Positions 17,749-26,299 of a stretch of 45,684 nt of DNA are shown piece after piece. Position 1 is the stretch's first letter; every line of letters begins with the position of its first letter. The notes under the pieces are model-generated. The model was not told where the DNA came from and searched no databases. It saw only the letters and a program-made list of their open reading frames with translations. Source of the DNA: DATMNR01 sp963702765. GTDB lineage: Bacteria > Chloroflexota > Ktedonobacteria > Ktedonobacterales > Ktedonobacteraceae. Position numbers and translations under genes: made by a program. Where the stretch lies: positions 1 through 45,684 of the forward strand of contig CAVPEB010000031.1 of assembly GCA_963702765.1 (NCBI GenBank), in the 5' to 3' direction.

Positions 17749-19941
17749 TTAACCATCCTCAAGTATAATCCTGATTTGATCAATGGAAGTAGGTAAATGA
17801 TCAGCACCAAAGGGAAGTCGTATTTGTACACTGTTTACCCCAGTTTGTGTATCGAGATATGTTTTGGCAAGTATGGGTGTAGCGCCCTTTATGGATTGCT
17901 GCCACTGTCCAATTTGTTGCGATGAAAAAGTATGTATCCAAATTCCTTGAACTGAAACACTCAAATAAATTGTCCCCATTTGTCCTTGCTGGATGACATC
18001 AGGATTGCCAATCGTTAGCACATCTTTTAACTGATATTGACTACCTAATTGTAATGCAGCTTGATTGTGCAACAACTGAGCTGCTACCAGGCGTGCGATG
18101 GTCTGATTATAGACAAATGCCGTTGCCGTCACACTTACCTGCACGTTTACTTCATCTACCTGTGTTCCTGGTGTGTTATCTGATATGACCCTGGTAATAT
18201 ATGTTGGCTGTCCTGCCTCAACCTCGTTTGTACTAAACTGCTTCTGGAGTTGCGAAAATGCCTGAGCCTGAAGTTGCGTAAGCACTACGTTTCTCACATC
18301 ATCTATGTCGGCCTGAGTAACAATATGTACGACATGCGTATCCATTCCTCCACTAAAAGGTTGAGGATTACTGATCGTCAGTTGATTATTGCAACATGTC
18401 GTGTTTAGAGCGTTTGCAGGGATATTTCCCGTTTCACCAGGAAAGACAGCCACTGCAGAAACAGAAATTGTGCCATCTTGTTCTCCCTTACGCGGCGGTA
18501 CAACAATCGGTTGTGCTAATGTAACCTCAACACCTGCATCTGTTGTAAAAACCATGTTTGCCGATACAGAATACGCAGTTCGTCCGCTATTAACTAAAAG
18601 AACAATCCCACCTGCTTGCACTCCTGCAATTGATTTGATGCCAGAGGAAGCAACAGTACGACTAGCTGTTGCAACGCTATTAACCGATCTGTCTGGAATC
18701 ATTCTAGTTGTGAGGATCGGTTTGTTAATCTGTGGAGAAGCTGTCAAAAGATAGGTATCTTGCACCATTTTACTTTGAGCAACCACTGTAATAGTCGCAT
18801 AAGGCGCAGTTCCAAAGAGAGGAAATCCCGCTGGAAAGAGACTGAAGTTAAATATTCTAGGCATGATCAACAAAATCAAAAGTGTAAGCGAAACCAAAGT
18901 GGTTACGACAAGCGATAGTGTCAAATGCTTATGACTGTTGTTGATGTCTTTATTGCTTGATTGGTTCAACTTGGGTTGCAAGAACTCTTTAGGTACAGAA
19001 TTCCTTGTTTCTATAGGTGATAATGGCACAGAGGCTGAACCTTTGAGTGAAGCTATCGCTACAAATTCATCGTTTTCTGAAAGCTCCCTCTCATTCTCGA
19101 TCGCCGCTACAAATGCCTGCCGCATTTCTGCTACACTGCCAAATCGATCTTCAGCACGTTTTGCCATCGCCTTCCGCACCACATTCCCAAGATCGCTTGG
19201 AATAGACACATCACGATCACAAGGTGACGGGACAGGCGCATACAGGTGCATTTTTACGACCTTTACATCATCGGGATCATCATAAGGTAGTTCTCCAACT
19301 AGCATTTGATAGAGCAATACTCCAAGTGCATAAATATCGGTCGCCTTGGTTATGATACCTCGCGTCTGTTCCGGGGCCATGTAGTGAGGTGTTCCAGGTA
19401 TTTGATCGAGGGGAATTGGCCTTCCCAGTTGCTCCTTACCAACCTGTTCGGAATAGCGCACCAATCCAAAATCCGCAAGATAAATATAAGGGGGACCGTC
19501 TCGACGAGCCTCTAATAGCACATTTGAGGATTTAATATCGCGATAAATCAAGCCCTGATCGTGTGCATACTCAACTGCATCAAGAAGTTGTATGAAGATT
19601 GTTGCTACATCATGTAAATCAGGTTGAGCGCGTCGAAGGTAACCCGTGAGCGTTCCACCTTCAATAAAAGGCATGACCAGATATAAAATTCCCTGCTCAT
19701 CTCCAAACTCGATTAAAGGCAAGATATGCGGGTGATGCAACTCTGCAATTGTTCGTGCCTCCATTGCAAAGCGACGGCGCATATCGCGATCAGCTGCATA
19801 GCTTCCAAGAATTACCTTGATCGCTACACGCCGTCCAAAGGCTGAGCGCTGCCTCCCCTCGTAGACAGCTCCCATTCCTCCAACACGAATGCGACGGACA
19901 ACATCATAATTTCCGAGTTGCATACCCTCGAGAGTCAGCAT
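17749..19941 (-). CDS. Ser/Thr protein kinase with extracytoplasmic baseplate-J-like module
   Basis: Residues 11-280 form a kinase with Lys42, YRDIKSSN at 133-140, DFG at 157-159 and APEQ at 189-192. The first Gly of the glycine loop is Arg19 (IRVGGMG), and the HRD His is Tyr133. Both are conservative departures compatible with activity. One membrane helix lies at 340-360. The 370-residue outer part (370-730) is not PASTA. It resembles the domain annotated as baseplate J/gp47-like in bacterial membrane proteins and is paralogous to the upstream gene product: both contain GNI(P)A..AL, a CC pair (516-517 here) and VxQ.DI. Its start lies 18 bases from the upstream stop, so the two form an operon. 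Confidence 0.85.
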   Translation of the reverse strand: MLTLEGMQLGNYDVVRRIRVGGMGAVYEGRQRSAFGRRVAIKVILGSYAADRDMRRRFAMEARTIAELHHPHILPLIEFGDEQGILYLVMPFIEGGTLTGYLRRAQPDLHDVATIFIQLLDAVEYAHDQGLIYRDIKSSNVLLEARRDGPPYIYLADFGLVRYSEQVGKEQLGRPIPLDQIPGTPHYMAPEQTRGIITKATDIYALGVLLYQMLVGELPYDDPDDVKVVKMHLYAPVPSPCDRDVSIPSDLGNVVRKAMAKRAEDRFGSVAEMRQAFVAAIENERELSENDEFVAIASLKGSASVPLSPIETRNSVPKEFLQPKLNQSSNKDINNSHKHLTLSLVVTTLVSLTLLILLIMPRIFNFSLFPAGFPLFGTAPYATITVVAQSKMVQDTYLLTASPQINKPILTTRMIPDRSVNSVATASRTVASSGIKSIAGVQAGGIVLLVNSGRTAYSVSANMVFTTDAGVEVTLAQPIVVPPRKGEQDGTISVSAVAVFPGETGNIPANALNTTCCNNQLTISNPQPFSGGMDTHVVHIVTQADIDDVRNVVLTQLQAQAFSQLQKQFSTNEVEAGQPTYITRVISDNTPGTQVDEVNVQVSVTATAFVYNQTIARLVAAQLLHNQAALQLGSQYQLKDVLTIGNPDVIQQGQMGTIYLSVSVQGIWIHTFSSQQIGQWQQSIKGATPILAKTYLDTQTGVNSVQIRLPFGADHLPTSIDQIRIILEDG

Positions 19942-19959
19942 CGTTGGCGTCTATCCAAT

Positions 19960-22392
19960 CTAGCTACCTCCCAGCCCCTGTGTAGTAGTAGGCGTGGGTT
20001 TCACTGGCGGAGTCGCAGCTCCACTTGGAACCGCAGTTGGGCCACCTGGCGTGGTCGTTGCTGTCCCTGTTCCAGGCGTTGGTGAACCTGAACCCGGTGT
20101 GGGAGAACCCGTTACTCCAGGTATTGGTTCTATCACAATTTTAATATGCGCGGCATCTGGCAAAGTACTGCCATTGGGATTATCAATCTTGACTACCTTA
20201 ACCCCAGGCTGACTCATAAGATAATTTGTGGCATCCTGATTACTCATATTTGCTATGTGATTTGTAAAACCTTGCAACACACTATCGCTAAACTGGTATA
20301 CCCAGACGCCCTCAGCTCTTACCAAAATAGCTAGTGTTCCTTTCGTATCTACCACTGTCACTCTTGTTACCTCTGCTACGATATTTCCTGTCAGAGCATA
20401 ATTTGGCCCAAGATCAGTGCTGGCCTGTTTTGCCAGTAAGTTTGCTGCCATTGTCAACGCCGCTGTTTGATCATAAACCTCTTCTTTACATGTGACCGAC
20501 ACGATTACTGTCACATTCGACGCGTGAGCTCCAGCAACATGATTAGCGGAGACAGCAGATGTGCATTTCAATGTATTGGGAACAACCTGCTCACCCGCGT
20601 GTACCTGTTTCTGCAATGCAGCTTGCGTACTTGGGGTAAGTGATACAGTAAGCGCGCTCGCTGCCCCATTGATATCACTCTGTTGAACCACAGAATTCGG
20701 CTGCGGATTTTGTCCACCACCAAATGCTCCATTTTTCACCGTGATGCCTGATGCGCAACATGAACCAGTAATATCAAGTGCAGCTATATTCCCTGAAGAG
20801 CCAACATTGACCGCGAAACCTGTTATTGTAAGGAAACCTGGGATAGCATCAACAGTAACCGGACCATTGAACGTCACAGGCACCCCAGATGCTCCATGAA
20901 GAATAACACTACCAAAGGATATATTAGAAGCAGTGGTGTTCAAAAATGTTAATGCTCCTGACGCACGTGTACCTGGAATTGAACCTGTGGATTGCACGGT
21001 CTTCGATTGTGAAGGAGATGTCGCGCTAATTATTCGTGCAGACACTTCACGCATGCTAGGATTGGGAGTGCCTGTAACACCAATAATCTGGAAAATATTT
21101 GTCTCATCCTTACTATCAGGTGTAATCGTCACTGTAGCGGTTGAGGTCGTGCCGGGAATTACATGTGGAAGATTATTAAAGCCACCGGGCAGAGCCGCAA
21201 CTGTGATTCCACCGATAAGTAATACAGTGAGTACGCCTAATAATATCGCAAGTAATATTCGTGTTCCTCTCGAAGTGCCGCCAACACCGCCACCTCCTGG
21301 CCCCCCTGGAGCACTACCACTGGGAGGTTGCCCCCCGCTTCCACTTGCCGCACCACCAGCTTTCGTTGCGGCTAAACTAACAGCAGCGACGCCTGTCCCA
21401 GCAGCAACTATTTGCCCTGTATTGCTTTTCTTGTTTGTTGAGGCTTCGGCCGATCCATTTCGCTGCGAAGAAAGTTCCGACACTACAACAGGAGCCGCAA
21501 CGACTTCCGTGGGAGGTACCGGGATTTTACGGGTAATCTTAGAACGCGGAGTTGTTGCAGAAAAAGTTATAATTGCTGGACCCGCATCATCCTGCTTCTG
21601 CGGTCCATTAGATTCGGCTAGCGTTGATTCCGTAATTCCATTTTCTGATCTAGTATTTGAAGACAGACCCTCCTCAACTCGTGGCTGAGCGTCTATTCCA
21701 GATTGATCAGATGTAACATCTTCAACCGTCATATGCCTGTCTTCACCGTCAGCTAGAGCTACGACAGGTGCGGCTGCAGCCAGACTGGCCATGCCCAACG
21801 CGCTTGCATGCTTTCCATTGATATCATTATTCTCACTTGCCCCATTTTCTTCTTGGTCTAAATTGGGAGTGTAAGAATACGGGGATGAGTTGAGAGTATC
21901 GTTCATAGGAAGTGTGGAGATGCTTTTGTCTAGAGCTTCGCTGCTGGACACGGAAGCAACGGCAACACCAGCAGCAATTTCTTGTTTGCGACCTAATCCA
22001 AATAGTCCTCTTTTACCAATTGTATGGGAATTTCCCGCGGCAACTGTCTCTAACCTGATGGATTGCGAAAAGGCTTCTAAAGAAGTATAAACGGGAAAGC
22101 GTCGTTGACGTGCATACTCGGCCGGGCCAGGGCCGCTTGGCGCGATAAAGACAATCTCGGCCTTGAGACCACGTCGCATGTTTTTAAGCCCTTCAAAATC
22201 AATTGGCCTTTGAAAAGCTTTGTTTTGATCGGGTAATACGACAATTACCTGTTTAAAACCAAGTTTATCTTGAGTCAAAATAGCTGTTAAGACGCTTTGT
22301 CTGTCATCGTTAGGAGCTACATATATCACCCCGATACTTGCGCTGCGTGGGTCACTAGGGCCCAGCAAATCTGTGCCGTCACCCTGTCTCAT
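19960..22392 (-). CDS. Baseplate J/gp47-like membrane protein with N-terminal Rossmann-like domain
   Basis: This 810-residue protein has residues 17-112 as an alpha/beta, Rossmann-like domain (IGVIYVAPNDD, QVIVVLPDQ, AEIVFIAPSG, FPVYTSLEAF). A long low-complexity acidic/Ser linker runs at about 115-345, a Gly/Pro-rich hinge at 347-372, and a membrane helix at about 378-400. Residues 415-755 form a large outer domain like the downstream kinase's, with a CC pair at 545-546. The tail (755-810) is a Pro/Thr/Gly-rich stalk. I recall similar domain orders in membrane proteins of candidate-phylum bacteria annotated as baseplate J-like; no phage genes lie nearby. It is transcribed upstream of and together with the kinase. 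Function is unknown. Confidence 0.75.
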   Translation of the reverse strand: MRQGDGTDLLGPSDPRSASIGVIYVAPNDDRQSVLTAILTQDKLGFKQVIVVLPDQNKAFQRPIDFEGLKNMRRGLKAEIVFIAPSGPGPAEYARQRRFPVYTSLEAFSQSIRLETVAAGNSHTIGKRGLFGLGRKQEIAAGVAVASVSSSEALDKSISTLPMNDTLNSSPYSYTPNLDQEENGASENNDINGKHASALGMASLAAAAPVVALADGEDRHMTVEDVTSDQSGIDAQPRVEEGLSSNTRSENGITESTLAESNGPQKQDDAGPAIITFSATTPRSKITRKIPVPPTEVVAAPVVVSELSSQRNGSAEASTNKKSNTGQIVAAGTGVAAVSLAATKAGGAASGSGGQPPSGSAPGGPGGGGVGGTSRGTRILLAILLGVLTVLLIGGITVAALPGGFNNLPHVIPGTTSTATVTITPDSKDETNIFQIIGVTGTPNPSMREVSARIISATSPSQSKTVQSTGSIPGTRASGALTFLNTTASNISFGSVILHGASGVPVTFNGPVTVDAIPGFLTITGFAVNVGSSGNIAALDITGSCCASGITVKNGAFGGGQNPQPNSVVQQSDINGAASALTVSLTPSTQAALQKQVHAGEQVVPNTLKCTSAVSANHVAGAHASNVTVIVSVTCKEEVYDQTAALTMAANLLAKQASTDLGPNYALTGNIVAEVTRVTVVDTKGTLAILVRAEGVWVYQFSDSVLQGFTNHIANMSNQDATNYLMSQPGVKVVKIDNPNGSTLPDAAHIKIVIEPIPGVTGSPTPGSGSPTPGTGTATTTPGGPTAVPSGAATPPVKPTPTTTQGLGGS

Positions 22393-22568
22393 CGCTCTAA
22401 TCCCTCTTTACACCTTATTTTGCAAATATTGCTAATAGTGACATTTTACACTATATGAAAGAAATCGCAAGTATATATATTAAACGCAAGATTATGATCC
22501 ATTTTTGAGAAGAGAAGAGGAAAGAGTAGTAATAAAAGGGGATACAATCAGTAAGTATGTAAGAAGTT

Positions 22569-22606
22569 CCGAACTCAGGTGACCTTGAACAATCACCTGA
22601 GTTCGG
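22569..22606 (-). terminator. Perfect 14-bp hairpin after pckA, no U-tract
   Basis: CCGAACTCAGGTGA at 22569-22582 is complementary to 22593-22606 around a 10-base loop. It starts 12 bases past the pckA stop (minus strand). No T-run follows it. Confidence 0.65.
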
Positions 22607-22618
22607 GTCGCAAACTAT

Positions 22619-24202
22619 CTATCTAGGTCCAGCTTTAAGAACTTCATCACTGGGCAGTGAAAACTGTGTGAAATTCTTTTTGAAGCGCTCGGCAAGATCA
22701 GCTGCCTGGCGATCATAAGCTTCTTTGTCCGCCCACGTATTTCGAGGAATAAGCACCTCACTGGGGACATCTGGACAATATGTTGGCGAACTTAGACCAA
22801 ATACTGGATCCGTAAACATCTCTACCTTGTCAAGTTCACCACTAATTGCCGCCCCGACCATTGCGCGCGTAAAGTTAATATTAATGCGTTCACCTACTCC
22901 ATAGGGGCCACCACTCCATCCAGTGTTAATCAGGTAGCAGCGAACATTATGCTTTTCAATTCGCTCGCGCAGCAAATCGGCATACTCACCTGGACGCAGC
23001 GGCAAAAAGGCAGCGCCAAAACATGAACTAAACGTCGCCTCTGGGCTGGTAACACCCTTTTCCGTACCGGCAAGTTTACTTGTATAGCCAGACAAAAAAT
23101 AGTACATTGCCTGTTCTGTAGAGAGCCTCGAGATCGGTGGTAATACTCCAAATGAATCAGCCGACAAGAAAATTATTGCACTGGGATGCCCTCCCCTTCC
23201 AGATTCGACCACATTATCGATAAAATCAACTGGATAGGCTGCCCGTGTATTCTCAGTAAGTGAGTCATTGCTATAATCTGGTTCACGTGTCACAGGATCC
23301 ACCACGACGTTTTCATACACTGATCCAAAACGAATGGCATTCCAGATTTGCGGCTCATATTTCTTCGAGAGGTTAATGCACTTCGCATAGCAGCCTCCCT
23401 CAAAGTTGAAGATTCCATTTTCACCCCAACCATGCTCATCATCTCCAATCAGGTGCCGGCTCGTATCAGCCGATAGGCTTGTCTTGCCAGTTCCAGAAAG
23501 GCCAAAGAAGAGTGCTACATCACCATTGCTTCCAACATTGGCCGAACAGTGCATAGGTAACACTCCCTCAGCAGGTAGCAGGAAGTTGAGTACAGTAAAA
23601 ATGGATTTTTTCATTTCGCCAGCATATTGGGTGCCAGCGATCAGAGCGAGTCGCTCTTCGAAGTCTAAAATAATTGCCGTTTGTGAGCGTGTGCTATCTA
23701 TACGTGGGTCTGTTTGAAAATTTGGGACGCAGAGAATCGTAAATCCTGGACGCTTCGAATTCAAATCACTTTTATCCGTACGTAAGAATAATTGGCGAGC
23801 AAAGAGGTTATGCCAGGCAAATTCGGTAATTACCTGCAACGGCATGCGATATTCAGGATCTGCCCCTGCTGCTGCATCCAGAACATAGACATCTCGTCCC
23901 TGTAAATATGCTGCCAGGCTGCGCCTTACACCCTCAAATGTCTCCGGAGACATTGGATGGTTATACTCTCCCCACCAGATCTTTACTGCGGACTCTTCAT
24001 TCGCAACTATAAATTTATCCTTAGGAGAGCGTCCCGTATGTGAACCGGTTGTAGCAGCAAAGGCACCGTTCGTTGCTAAAATACCTTCATTACGTGCCAG
24101 GGCATGCTCTACTAAGACTGCAGGTGAAAGATTCCAGTTAATATTACCTAAGTTGACAAGCCCATACTCTTCCAGGGCTTTTCTGCTCATCATAATCGCC
24201 AT
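22619..24202 (-). CDS. pckA: Phosphoenolpyruvate carboxykinase (ATP)
   Basis: This 527-residue enzyme makes PEP from oxaloacetate and ATP, the entry step of gluconeogenesis. Signatures are TGSHTGRSPKDKF near residue 50 (substrate loop), MHCSANVG, the P-loop GLSGTGKTSLSAD, the metal-binding DDEHGWG, and FNFEGGCYAKCI. Its size matches the ATP-dependent class (about 530). ATG at 24202 follows TAGGAG with 9-base spacing; two internal Met codons (residues 4 and 5) are less well placed. It ends in its own hairpin. A role during growth on acetate or amino acids would fit the acu genes 8 kb away. Confidence 0.96.
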   Translation of the reverse strand: MAIMMSRKALEEYGLVNLGNINWNLSPAVLVEHALARNEGILATNGAFAATTGSHTGRSPKDKFIVANEESAVKIWWGEYNHPMSPETFEGVRRSLAAYLQGRDVYVLDAAAGADPEYRMPLQVITEFAWHNLFARQLFLRTDKSDLNSKRPGFTILCVPNFQTDPRIDSTRSQTAIILDFEERLALIAGTQYAGEMKKSIFTVLNFLLPAEGVLPMHCSANVGSNGDVALFFGLSGTGKTSLSADTSRHLIGDDEHGWGENGIFNFEGGCYAKCINLSKKYEPQIWNAIRFGSVYENVVVDPVTREPDYSNDSLTENTRAAYPVDFIDNVVESGRGGHPSAIIFLSADSFGVLPPISRLSTEQAMYYFLSGYTSKLAGTEKGVTSPEATFSSCFGAAFLPLRPGEYADLLRERIEKHNVRCYLINTGWSGGPYGVGERININFTRAMVGAAISGELDKVEMFTDPVFGLSSPTYCPDVPSEVLIPRNTWADKEAYDRQAADLAERFKKNFTQFSLPSDEVLKAGPR

Positions 24203-24420
24203 AGTTTTACTCCTAATTAGCCAGGGTACATCATCAACTACAATGTCAACATTGTACGCTTCTCAAGGTACAATTACGCTCTTTGTATCCCTATTAATCT
24301 AAGTCTATCAAACATATTACGGCTACGCAAGGTAAAAAGTGGCCTTTCATTTTCTATATATGCTTGTCACTTTCTTGAGCAAAGCGATACAATCAAGCAG
24401 AACCATTTGGGGAAGCAACT

Positions 24421-24627
24421 ATGTTCCAGGAAAGTCAAAATCATATACCGGGAACATGGGCAGACTGGTCAACCATTTCACCAAACATGAACCTTCATGC
24501 GATGCATCTCATTTCATGCCTCGAACAACAGCGCTATGAGGCTCCTCTTTGGGAAAATGTCGATTCCGATGATGAAGAAATAGCTAATATCAAGTCTCGT
24601 TTGCAAACAATGGGGTATTTAGATTAG
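24421..24627 (+). CDS. Small hypothetical protein (68 residues)
   Basis: An ATG follows GGGGAAG with 7-base spacing. The product is acidic and soluble, with NLHAMHLISCLEQQRYEAPLW in the middle and a C-terminal DDEEIANIKSRLQTMGYLD helix. I do not recognise the family. A competing ORF at 24339-24539 has no ribosome binding site. It converges on murD with 36 bases between the stops. Confidence 0.5.
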   Translation: MFQESQNHIPGTWADWSTISPNMNLHAMHLISCLEQQRYEAPLWENVDSDDEEIANIKSRLQTMGYLD

Positions 24628-24663
24628 CTCTCCTAATCAATGTTTGGTTATTACCTTGAGAGG

Positions 24664-26058
24664 TTACAAAATATTTATGTTGTCGATGGACGACACAATT
24701 TCCTCGAGCCTGCGCACATAAGCTACGAATTTGTCGCCCCGGTCAAATTCATTGAGGAACATTCCAAAACTCGTGAATCCTGGCGAAAAAAGTAAGACAT
24801 CGCCCTCGCGGCTAAGGTCTACTGCCATATCCATCGCATTCGTAAAGTCGTTAAAGACCCCACGCACAGGATCCTCAATCCCGAATTTTTGTGCTACTCC
24901 CTTGATTGCTGGCAACAATTCATGAGTGCCTGTCCCCTCAAGCAATACCACGTCACGACATTTCTTCACAATCGTTTCGGGCCAATCCTCCAAGGGCAAA
25001 TATTTTGTATTGCCGCCCGCTACCAGAACTATTGGAGCGTCAAAGGCGTTCAAAGCGACACGACCCGCCACAGGTGTGGTACTTGTTGTATCGTTAATGT
25101 AACGGACGCCCTTCACTACCGCGATTTCTTCCAATCGCTGAGCCACACCATGAAAATTTCGTACAGTGTTTCCAATAATCTCATCCGGAACACCAAGCAA
25201 TTTCGCCGTGGTTGTAGCCAGCAGGATATTCTCCAGATTATGTTTCCCAATCATGGGCGTTTCAGAAAATAGAAATGGAAACACCTGCGTTGAATGACGT
25301 TCAAAGCTACCCTGGCGTTCGAGACTTGTATACCAGGTTTCTGCCTTTGCTTCCTCCCCAAAACGTCGAGTCCAGAGATTATCATAATTAAAAATTGCCA
25401 GGTCAGTTTCACGCTGACATCGAAAAATATTGGCTTTTGCCTCCGCATACTCGCTCATGCCATTATACGTATCCAGATGATCGGGATACACATTGGTCAT
25501 AACAGAAACAGATGGACTTATCTCATGTGGAGCAAGGCTTTCAAGTTGCCAACTGGATAATTCAAGCACAACCAATGTCTCAGATGATATTGCTGGAAGA
25601 AGTGAAAGAGTTTCAACACCCGAAACATTGCCTCCAATTACAGCTGGCATACCATTGTCTCGCAATATGTGATAAATGAGCGTAGTCGTCGTAGTTTTTC
25701 CACGTGTTCCCGTTACACCTATTATTTTCCCAGGGCACGTCTCAAAGAATATCGCTATCTCCTGTTCAATTCGAGCGCCATTTTCGCGTGCAAACTGTAA
25801 GTAAGGTGAGTTTCGGCGAACGCCGGGAACATGGATGACGACTTCAGCCCACAGAAAATCTTCATTCCGATGTTCTCCCAGGACATATTCGATTGGCAGA
25901 CCTGCAAGTGCAGCTATGCTCGGCGCTAATATCTCTTCTGACCTCAGATCAGTCACACGCACCTTAGCTCCTTGCTGACTCGCGTATCTTGCAGAAGCAA
26001 TGCCTGATCCATGCAATCCTAATCCCATGATCAAAACACGTTTACCACTCAAATCCAT
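24664..26058 (-). CDS. murD: UDP-N-acetylmuramoyl-L-alanine--D-glutamate ligase
   Basis: This cytoplasmic Mur ligase adds D-Glu to UDP-MurNAc-L-Ala in peptidoglycan synthesis. The N-terminal Rossmann-like domain is MDLSGKRVLIMGLGLHGSG. The ATP P-loop is GVTGTRGKTTTT; Arg replaces the Asn/Lys common in GTNGKTT, as in a subset of MurDs. Later motifs are LELSSWQLE, TNVYPDHLDTY and INDTTSTTPVA. The frame can start at 26079, but AAGGAAG lies seven bases before the ATG at 26058, so I choose the latter (464 residues). It is not in a dcw cluster; the gene stands alone, divergent from the histidine kinase. Confidence 0.93.
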   Translation of the reverse strand: MDLSGKRVLIMGLGLHGSGIASARYASQQGAKVRVTDLRSEEILAPSIAALAGLPIEYVLGEHRNEDFLWAEVVIHVPGVRRNSPYLQFARENGARIEQEIAIFFETCPGKIIGVTGTRGKTTTTTLIYHILRDNGMPAVIGGNVSGVETLSLLPAISSETLVVLELSSWQLESLAPHEISPSVSVMTNVYPDHLDTYNGMSEYAEAKANIFRCQRETDLAIFNYDNLWTRRFGEEAKAETWYTSLERQGSFERHSTQVFPFLFSETPMIGKHNLENILLATTTAKLLGVPDEIIGNTVRNFHGVAQRLEEIAVVKGVRYINDTTSTTPVAGRVALNAFDAPIVLVAGGNTKYLPLEDWPETIVKKCRDVVLLEGTGTHELLPAIKGVAQKFGIEDPVRGVFNDFTNAMDMAVDLSREGDVLLFSPGFTSFGMFLNEFDRGDKFVAYVRRLEEIVSSIDNINIL

Positions 26059-26178
26059 TTTCTTGCTTCCTTCATGCACTGTCTTCTCAAATGATGCTGA
26101 TGTATGATATCAGAATAGCTCCCATGATACAAACAGTTATCTCAGGCAAACAAATGTACGGTAATTTCAAAATCGACC

Positions 26179-26206
26179 GTTTCCACACTGCAAAAAGCGT
26201 TATAAT
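26179..26206 (+). promoter_or_regulatory. Possible promoter of the histidine kinase operon
   Basis: A perfect TATAAT occurs at 26201-26206, 94 bases before the chosen ATG, with only a weak -35-like TTTCCA upstream (15-base spacing). The poor -35 suggests activator dependence. Confidence 0.35.
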
Positions 26207-26299
26207 ATATCCATAGAGAATTTTTTCACGAATTTTGATTGTCCTTTACCTCCGAGTTGTATTTTTGACTCGAAATTGGTACCTGGAAACTATATATTT

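Noticed and set aside
20933..21688. Long plus-strand ORF of 251 codons
   Set aside because: Antisense to the Gly/Pro/Ser-rich linker of the baseplate-J-like gene; low-complexity coding makes the opposite frame open. No ribosome binding site or recognisable domain.
17749..22392. Prophage baseplate region
   Set aside because: The baseplate-J-like domains are on membrane-anchored proteins, one a kinase; no tail, capsid, integrase or lysis genes are nearby.
24339..24539. 66-codon ORF overlapping the small ORF at 24421
   Set aside because: No ribosome binding site, while the overlapping frame at 24421 has a good one.
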